From Larimichthys crocea (taxonomy: Eukaryota; Chordata; Actinopteri; Sciaenidae), in NCBI RefSeq assembly GCF_000972845.2, contig NC_040019.1, positions 13,673,236 through 13,737,235 of the forward strand: a stretch of 64,000 nt of DNA. The letters run 5' to 3'. How positions within the stretch are numbered: position 1 is the stretch's first letter; every line of letters starts with the position of its first letter. The position numbers and the translations under genes were made by a program. Shown piece by piece: positions 58,128-64,000 of the stretch. Under the pieces are notes generated by a model. The model was given only the letters and a program-made list of their open reading frames with translations, had not been told where the DNA came from and did no database searches.

Positions 58128-59065
58128 CTGACATGTTTCATTTTGTCAGCAGCAGAAGCGCCACGCCGTCGCCCAATAAGACGTCAGGAAGTCGAGCAGG
58201 CCGTGAGCGATTTGCTGGAGAGTCGTACACCGTGCTCGGTATGAAACACGTTAAACACATTAAAATTATTTTTTAAATTTTATTCTAAATATTGCCGTGA
58301 TATTTAGATTTTTTTTTCTCAGATCTTCATCTTGACACATTAAATCAGATTTTATACTTTTAATTTCTTCTTTGTCTCCTAGGCGACCAGGAAATGACCA
58401 GCGGCTGTCATTACTGGGAGCTCCGCCCCCTGGCCGACTGGAAGTCATTCAGCGTGGGTGTAGCCTACCGATCAAGCCTGGGCCGCTTCGACCAATTAGG
58501 GAAAAGTGCTGGTTCATGGTGTCTCCATGCCAGCCAATGGCTGCAGAGCGTGCTCGCTGTGAAGTACAATAACCGAGCGAAAGCACTCGAATGGCCGCTG
58601 CCTCAGCGAATAGGAATCTACTGCGACTGTGACAATGGTTCAAAATAATGAAACTTCATTGTTTGTGACAACATGACATCACGTGATTCAACTGTTTTCA
58701 TCAGTTTCACTCTTTTTTTGTTTTTCAGGTGAGTTGTCATTCATCGATGTCGAGCAGCTTCGTCTTCTTCACTCCTTCAAAACAAAGTTCAGTCAGCCGC
58801 TCGTCCCTGCCTTCACCGTCAGTACTACACCACACTGCAGTAATACTTAGTAGTACAACTTCATATATTACTTTATATAGTATGTCATTTAATACTATAC
58901 ATATAATACAGTACAGTGTACTGTACCACACTCGGTACTAACGGCAGTAAATCCACGTTGCAGATTTGGTGCGGTGGTATTGCCATAACAACAGGACTAC
59001 AGGTGCCCAGCTTCCTGAGTAATTTCCAGTCAACCAATCGGAGCCTCAGCAACCTGTTGTCGTAG
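54670..59065 (+). CDS. fsd1l: fibronectin type III and SPRY domain-containing protein 1-like (5' start unresolved)
   Basis: Twelve exons join in phase to 1,470 bases (489 aa plus stop; human FSD1L is about 530): 54670-54765, 54857-54988, 55788-55889, 55984-56006, 56162-56283, 56535-56771, 56924-57022, 57392-57521, 58156-58238, 58383-58637, 58729-58817, 58964-59065. The order is a coiled coil (EALCRIIGTLTNKNEELQNF), COS-box-like KQIKDRVTMAPAFR, fibronectin III (VPGPPRIDVSSCIV to GEFSEPIAMETR), a linker (KGKENK-like RGKENKN) and a B30.2/SPRY domain (FAGESYTVLGDQE to WCGGIAITTGLQVPS). FSD1-family proteins bind microtubules. The first codons should come from an upstream exon I could not place. 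The exon at 58156 follows three consecutive CAGs, so acceptor choice is uncertain by 3-6 bases. FSD1L is preferred over FSD1 because of TLSGLKFDS, the linker and synteny with FKTN. Confidence 0.92.
55040..55530 (-). mobile_element. LINE reverse-transcriptase fragment in fsd1l intron
   Basis: The minus strand reads an IQFADDTLVIGQTNNND-like core (55387-55460), then NNLTINTTSTEIIVDRK and VKFLNVHISEDLSWS with frame breaks between. The ADD and H-SEDLSW motifs place it with Rex1-like fish LINEs. It is short and dead. Confidence 0.75.
56380..56500. repeat. GTGTCACCTGACTCGACACG minisatellite
   Basis: About four units of roughly 32 bases with GTGAACAAGT between, in the intron before the fsd1l fibronectin exon. 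Confidence 0.9.
57024..57170. repeat. GAATGAGTGAGT tetranucleotide-type repeat
   Basis: Degenerate TGAA/TGAG array starting inside the donor of fsd1l exon 56924-57022 (GAGGTGAGTGAATGAATAAG). Confidence 0.9.
58084..58126. repeat. (CA)n microsatellite
   Basis: Uninterrupted CA run in the fsd1l intron 57522-58155. Confidence 0.95.
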
Positions 59066-59205
59066 ATCGACATCCTCGTCTGATTTTTATTTGTTTAATT
59101 TATTAATTTTATATAATCTTAATTCAGTGTGATAATTATGACACATAGAAGTGATTTGTTGTAGTTATGAATACTAAATGAAAATATATTGCCGATTTTT
59201 GTCTG

Positions 59206-59545
59206 CTCTTATTTTGAAAGTCATGATCTGAGGACATAGTTTTAGTTTGAGTGCTTTTATTCTGAAGTAATACTGTTGTTTATTAGCTCAGACTAGTTTT
59301 TTATGACAGGAAATGTTTTTAAACAGAATTTTATTTTGAAGGCAGCAGTAGCAAAGACAATTACCTGTTCCCTTGGAATTTTTATGGTATGGTATTATGG
59401 TATCTGGTGTGGTATAACCAGATGAAATTTATTTTGAAGTCCCATGTCTAACTTGTCTGAAAGATTTTTATTATGAAATACCTCATTATATATAGTGTTG
59501 TGAATTCCTACTGGCTTTTATTTTGAAGGTTCCTTCAACTAACTT
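59206..59545 (+). repeat. six-copy cluster of CTTTTATTYTGAAA motif
   Basis: Copies near 59206 (CTCTTATTTTGAAAGTC), 59253 (GCTTTTATTCTGAAGT), 59328 (ATTTTATTTTGAAGGC), 59426 (AATTTATTTTGAAGTCC), 59465 (TTTTTATTATGAAATACC) and 59513 (GGCTTTTATTTTGAAGG). All are in the same orientation, 39-98 bases apart, with non-repetitive sequence between. The last is followed by ACTTCCTG. They lie in the fsd1l 3' UTR or just beyond it. Confidence 0.85.
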
Positions 59546-59723
59546 CCTGTTAGTTATACCACACTAAAGATAAATGTTTGTATTTTTTTATCTGTCTGTA
59601 TTTAAATGTATACTGACCATCACGTTTAATCGTTCATATGCGACCATCACATGTTCAAATATTAATATGCAACCATCGCATGTTTAAATGTTCATATGTG
59701 ATTAGATATTCAGCTTTTATCCA

Positions 59724-59729
59724 AATAAA
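59724..59729 (+). terminator. possible fsd1l polyadenylation signal
   Basis: CCAAATAAAAAAATG lies 0.66 kb after the fsd1l stop, at the edge of the right inverted arm. It is the first plus-strand AATAAA I noticed; the evidence is only positional. Confidence 0.35.
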
Positions 59730-59733
59730 AAAA

Positions 59734-61390
59734 TGTGTGAGTGAGAGGAGTGCCTGTATGACAAAATTAGTGTATGTTCTTTTATTTATATAGTGTGTTT
59801 TCCATACAGAGCAGGTCTAGACTGTACTCTTTATAGTATTTTCTACAAAGACCAAAGTTCCACCATGAACAAGCACTTGTTGACGGTGTACATTTGGTTT
59901 ATATAAACCTTATATACACAGAGATACATTCTATATGTACATTTGGTTTATATAAACCTTATATACACATAGATACATTGTATATGTACATTTGGTTTAT
60001 ATAAACCTTACACATAAATACATAGATTTGAATGATGTCATTTTAAACTTTAAATATAAACTTTCCTACTTACTCAGACTTTAATTCTCCTCTCAATCTC
60101 CTGTTTAGATTCCTGATATTTGAATTGAAGGTGAGCTGATGAACACCTGTTCACCTATTCAGGTAGATGAAGCTGACTAATGAATAAATTCAATTTGATC
60201 TTTTTACAGATCTATTATGGTAAACACCTTCTGTTTTTAAAACACCTGCTTCATATTTTCCAGTTTTATCAGAGTGAAAGTGAGTTAAACCGTTTACATA
60301 AAAACACACAAAAATGTTCATCGGGTTCTTAATTAAAAATAAAGAAACAAAAACACAAACAGACAGAGGGGAGGGGGAAGGGCAAGGAGGTCATCTCCAT
60401 GGAAACAGAACAACAAAGCACAGAGAGAGGAAGAAAGGAAAAGGAGCGAAAGAGTGAGGAAGAAAAAGAAGAGACAGAAGAAGAAACACAAAGAAGAAGA
60501 AACAGAAGAAGAAATCTGAGAGAATAAAGTGGATCTGCAGCTGCAGGTGAGATTAACATATTTCCCATGATTCAGTTCTGTTTTGTGTAAATATTTGAGA
60601 CTGATGAGGATAAGCATGGATATATATACAGTATATATTTATAGTATATAGTACAGTACTGTATGCAGTATATACACCATATACTGCATTCTTCCACTTA
60701 GAGGGTCTGACAGGAACTAAGATCAGAGATCACATCTTTCCCATTCTGGCTTCCTTGCATTGGCTCCCTGTTAAATCTAGAATAGAATTTAAATTCTTCT
60801 CCTTACTTACAAAGCTCTTCATGGTCAGGCACCATCTTATCTAAAAGAGCTCATAGTACCTTACTACCCCTCTAGAACACTGCGCTCTCAGGACGCTGGG
60901 TTCCTTGTGGTTCCTATAGTTTCCAAAAGTAGATTGGAAACTGAAAACTCTCTCTCTCTCTGTCGTCCAGCAGGTTCTCGTTAGTTAGTTGATGATTTGC
61001 TGCTGCTGAGCATCTGTGTCTCTCTATCTCTATCACAGGTTCCACTGCTACTGTAATCATTTTATCATTCATTGTAATTCATTGTCATTTTGTCAGTCAT
61101 TGTAATTCATTGTCATTTTATCAGTCATTGTAATTGTACAATATGTTTGTGTTGATTTGTTCTGTACACGTGACATCTATTGCACGTCTGTCCGTCCTGG
61201 GAGAGGGATCCCTCCTCTGTGGCTCTTCCTGAGGTTTCTTCCACCTTTTTTCCCTGTTAAAGGTTTTTTGTGGGCAACTTTTTCCTCACTGGAACCGAGG
61301 GTCTAAGGACAGAGGATGTCACTCCCTGTACAGATTGTAAAGCCCTCAGAGGAAAATGTACTTTGTGACTTTGAAATTTGATTTGATTTA
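59734..61390 (+). repeat. right arm of the inverted repeat around fsd1l
   Basis: Reverse complement of 50685-53260 without the satellite expansion. Matching landmarks include TGTGTGAGTGAGAGGAGTGC (59734), CAACAAAGCACAGAGAGAGG (60411), GCTGAGCATCTGTGTCTCTC and GAGAGGGATCCCTCCTCTGT (61201). Where the arms can be compared they look clearly more than 85% alike by eye. Many differences are single-base gaps on the left side. Confidence 0.88.
60700..61390 (+). mobile_element. L2-type LINE 3' part within the right arm
   Basis: It reads a broken LINE C-terminus on the plus strand (frames giving ITSFPFWLPCIGSLL-like and RALRSQDAG-like pieces of the conserved 'LHWLPV ... LRSQDAGFLVVP' region). A 3' UTR follows with GGGATCCCTCCTCTGTGGCT and a TGATTTGATTT tail. 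The inverted mate is at 50685-52245. Confidence 0.75.
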
Positions 61391-61456
61391 AAAGTTGGCC
61401 CCTGGATTGCTGGTGTCTGACGTGTTTTTTTAATTATATCTTTGTGTAAAGTAACA

Positions 61457-63880
61457 ATGGCCTGTTTCCGTGGCAACCGGGAGGATTTTTATGGAGAAGT
61501 CCTCCTATTGGATGAGAGGAAGATCATGTTAACAGCTGAGCAAGGCATCAAGGTGAGAGAGAGAACTTTCTGTTGCTATTTCATCTATCTCTATGTTTTC
61601 CTTCATTTTCTTTCTTGTGTTATTTATTACAATACATTAAAAGGTCTTAAACAACATTTTACAGTTTGCTTTCATGGTGCCAGTCCAAAACTCACCTGTG
61701 TCAGAGTCCTGCTGTTTAGTAATCATTAATCATGTTGATCTGTCACACCTGTTTGTGAACAAAATTAAATAGAAAAAAAACATTTTGTGAGCAAAGAAGT
61801 CTGAGATCTTTAACTGAAACTAAAAAGTATTGATATTTTATATTTAATAAATCTGTTGATCCATCTTTGTATTTGTGTCATGATGTCAACCTAAGTGAGA
61901 AACATTTGTTTTGATCATCTGAAATCTTTTTTTCATGCTCAGAAATCTTCAAAGGCAGCAGCCATCTTGCAGCAGGTGTTTTCTCACCTGAATGTGGCCG
62001 AAGTCGAGTTCTTTGGGTTAAGATTTTGTGATAACAAACAGCAGACGGTGAGAAAAACATTGCCAAATATATAAACTACATACAAAGTAAGGACATTTTT
62101 ATTTTGTAGGTTATTTCTTTGTTGTAACAATAACAATGCTTCTTGACAATAAATCTTATACCATTGGAAAGCTTGATTATTTCCTTTAAAAGGTGTCACA
62201 TTTGTAAGGAACATGCATTTGTGGGATGAGCAGCAGAGATAAGTATGTGGGTTGCACCCATGAAAAATTTGCCAAATGTCAGGAGTAACAGACAGCAGAC
62301 AAGAACCCAATAGCACGACACGGGAAACAGCTCGGGTGAAGAAACAGAGTTTAATGGCTTAGCAAAGGTCAAACCAGAGAGCAGTCCGCGTGGCAAACAA
62401 GTCCAGTAGGAGCAGGCAGAAAGGGGGGGTCCAAAGTCCAAAAGGGCAGGTCAAAACACGAGCAGGCAGGATCAGAATCAGGGTTGTAGAAGTTGCTGGA
62501 CAGCTAGGGAAAACACACTAGACAATCTGGCAAAGAACTGAGGGAAGTGGACTGGTACATATACTGAGGGGCTGATTAGCTGATGAGGAGCAGGTGAGTG
62601 GAGGTGGGGCAAGCCAGGTGAATGAACTCAGCGGTTAATGCAGAGCAGGGGGGAGTGGCAGCGTCTGAAATGACATGAGAGTAGTGAGGAAAAAACAGAA
62701 GACAGGTGAATGAAAAACTAACGGCTGGCTGAAGTTGTGACACCAAATCTTCTTTGACACTGCCAGACAGCTTTTCTTTGCTGTTGCTGTTGATTCTTGT
62801 TTTGAGCTTCTGGTGCTGACAATTCGATCAGGTGTGCTACAGAGATCAGTTGTTGTCTGCTCCAAGAATTGGCATGCCACCTTTGACTGATCTGCATAGG
62901 GCCCAGGTGATAGGACAACTTCAAGATGGTGTTCCGCAAAATCACATTATGGCATTCTTTGGAGTAAGAACTCATCCAAACTCTGCAAACTTTGCTGATT
63001 AATGCTCTGACAGAGTAACATCTTTTGGTCCTGACCTGGACTCTGCATACTGATGAGAAAGTGTGAAAGTAAGAAAGTCAGAGACTGTTTCAGGTATCCC
63101 CACAAATACTGAGGAATTGTACTCCTCCTGTACAGAACAAGAACTGGATAAGACCATGTCCCTGCAAAAAGGGGTTCATTTTCCTGAATGTACAATAGGT
63201 GAAACTCTACCTGCCTAAAGACATTATACCAGACGCTGCAAAAATAGGGCTTGGAAAAATCTTTGAGAATTCAGACCCTCAGAATAACAGACTGCCCCAG
63301 ACCCTCAGAATGACAAACTTGCTCCTGCTACAATCAGGAAGATGGTTTTGGATTCACCAGAACTGACAGAAGAGGCTCAGGAAGACGTTCTACCCTCAGA
63401 CCACTAAATCAGGACACTGACTTAGGCTACTTATTCCTGATTATTGTTATCATTATTATTATGAGCAAAATGTTCTTCTTCTATGGTATTTGCTCTCATT
63501 TCTTTAAAATTATTTGTGTTTTTCGAACAGAACTGGTTGGATCCTTCAAAAACTCTTTGTCAACATCGAGACCTCCGTAAGTTTTTTAAGTCAATTTAGA
63601 AATTCAGTAGATGAGTTAAAAAGGTCATATTTCCAGGTTCAGACTTTAATTATCATAAACACTTTATTTGAGGCCCACCCCTGTGTTGTGAACTTTGTGA
63701 CTAATATGGCCTCTTTAAATCAGTGATGTTTGATAAATGACAAAACACAGATATATCATCATCTGATTTATTTATTTATTTATTTTACTGTTTTATTGCA
63801 GTCGGACCGCCGTATATTTTCTACTTTGGTGTGAAATTTTATGCTGAAAATCCTTCGAAGCTAAAAGAGGAAACCACACG
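61457..63880 (+). CDS. epb41l4a: band 4.1-like protein 4A, N-terminal FERM part (continues past window)
   Basis: Four coding exons in phase: 61457-61552, 61943-62047, 63531-63576, 63802-63880 (326 bases, 108 complete codons), ending at a donor ACG/GTAAAG. The frame starts [20 protein letters not shown] (human EPB41L4A starts MGCF) and contains [30 protein letters not shown] and [15 protein letters not shown], ending [20 protein letters not shown]. This is the ubiquitin-like first lobe of a FERM domain, which links membrane proteins to the cytoskeleton. The 4A paralogue fits better than 4B, which lacks the short MGCF-type start and has a different first lobe. The ATG at 61457 is preferred by homology. 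Confidence 0.93.
62235..63480. mobile_element. composite repeat in epb41l4a intron, family unclear
   Basis: A segment at 62280-62640 (GGCAAACAAGTCCAGTAGG, AGCAGGCAGGATCAGAATC) is LINE/SINE-like non-coding repeat. From 62840 the plus strand reads [19 protein letters not shown] followed by AFFGVRTHP, resembling a helix-turn-helix of mariner-type transposases. It decays afterwards. No inverted ends were identified. Confidence 0.4.
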
Positions 63881-64000
63881 GTAAAGATCTTTTATCTTAA
63901 TATTATAGTTCTTATTTCTACATTTAAAGCAGGAGTTCATTTTTGAATAATAAACTTTCCTGTGTTACTAAATGTCATATCTAAAAAAGAAATTATTCAT
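63881..64000 (+). other. epb41l4a intron, start only
   Basis: AT-rich intron sequence after the fourth coding exon. The window ends before the next exon. Confidence 0.8.

Overview
The window is a vertebrate, almost certainly teleost (probably spiny-rayed) fish chromosome segment. The evidence is multi-exon genes with GT/AG introns, single-copy orthologues of human genes, fish-type L2/Rex-like LINE fragments, Tc1 and hAT DNA transposons, and very many minisatellites. No bacterial, phage or CRISPR features were seen. Exon borders below were placed by hand from splice sites, reading phase and recalled human proteins; no alignment was run.

Layout, left to right. 1-4.1 kb: purine-rich minisatellite, a LINE fragment, a CpG-rich promoter-like block (about 1.8-2.33 kb) whose gene I cannot name, and transposon remains. 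4.1-13.7 kb (minus): ythdc1, the nuclear m6A reader, 16 coding exons, with a 1.5-kb minisatellite in its first intron. 14.41-14.93 kb (plus): an uninterrupted ufc1 reading frame, head-to-head with ythdc1. 15.4-25.7 kb (minus): fktn (fukutin), 10 coding exons, with a one-base frameshift in the third and DNA transposons nested several deep in its fifth intron. 25.7-32.5 kb: divergent promoter region, several kilobases of minisatellite and two candidate apc leader exons. 32.6-49.7 kb (plus): apc, 16 coding exons, the last 4.9 kb long; its first coding intron holds a near full-length LINE carrying an hAT element. 50.4-53.3 kb: apc 3' end and the left arm of a large inverted repeat. 53.3-59.1 kb (plus): fsd1l. 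59.7-61.4 kb: right arm of the inverted repeat. 61.46 kb to the end (plus): first four coding exons of epb41l4a, running off the window.

The genes do not form one pathway: m6A reading (ythdc1), UFMylation (ufc1), alpha-dystroglycan glycosylation (fktn), Wnt/beta-catenin scaffolding (apc), microtubule association (fsd1l) and FERM membrane-cytoskeleton linkage (epb41l4a). The order is informative: in human, FKTN and FSD1L are neighbours on 9q31 while APC and EPB41L4A are close on 5q22; here the two pairs are interleaved.

The signals I find least explained are (a) a short motif, CTTTTATTYTGAAA, often with a nearby AGGAAGT or ACTTCC, recurring about twenty-four times on both strands, at several promoters, at splice acceptors and in a six-copy cluster behind fsd1l; (b) the inverted repeat bracketing fsd1l, in one arm of which a LINE-derived unit has expanded into a 1-kb satellite; and (c) several separate minisatellites in different genes sharing a TACAGTACT-like core.
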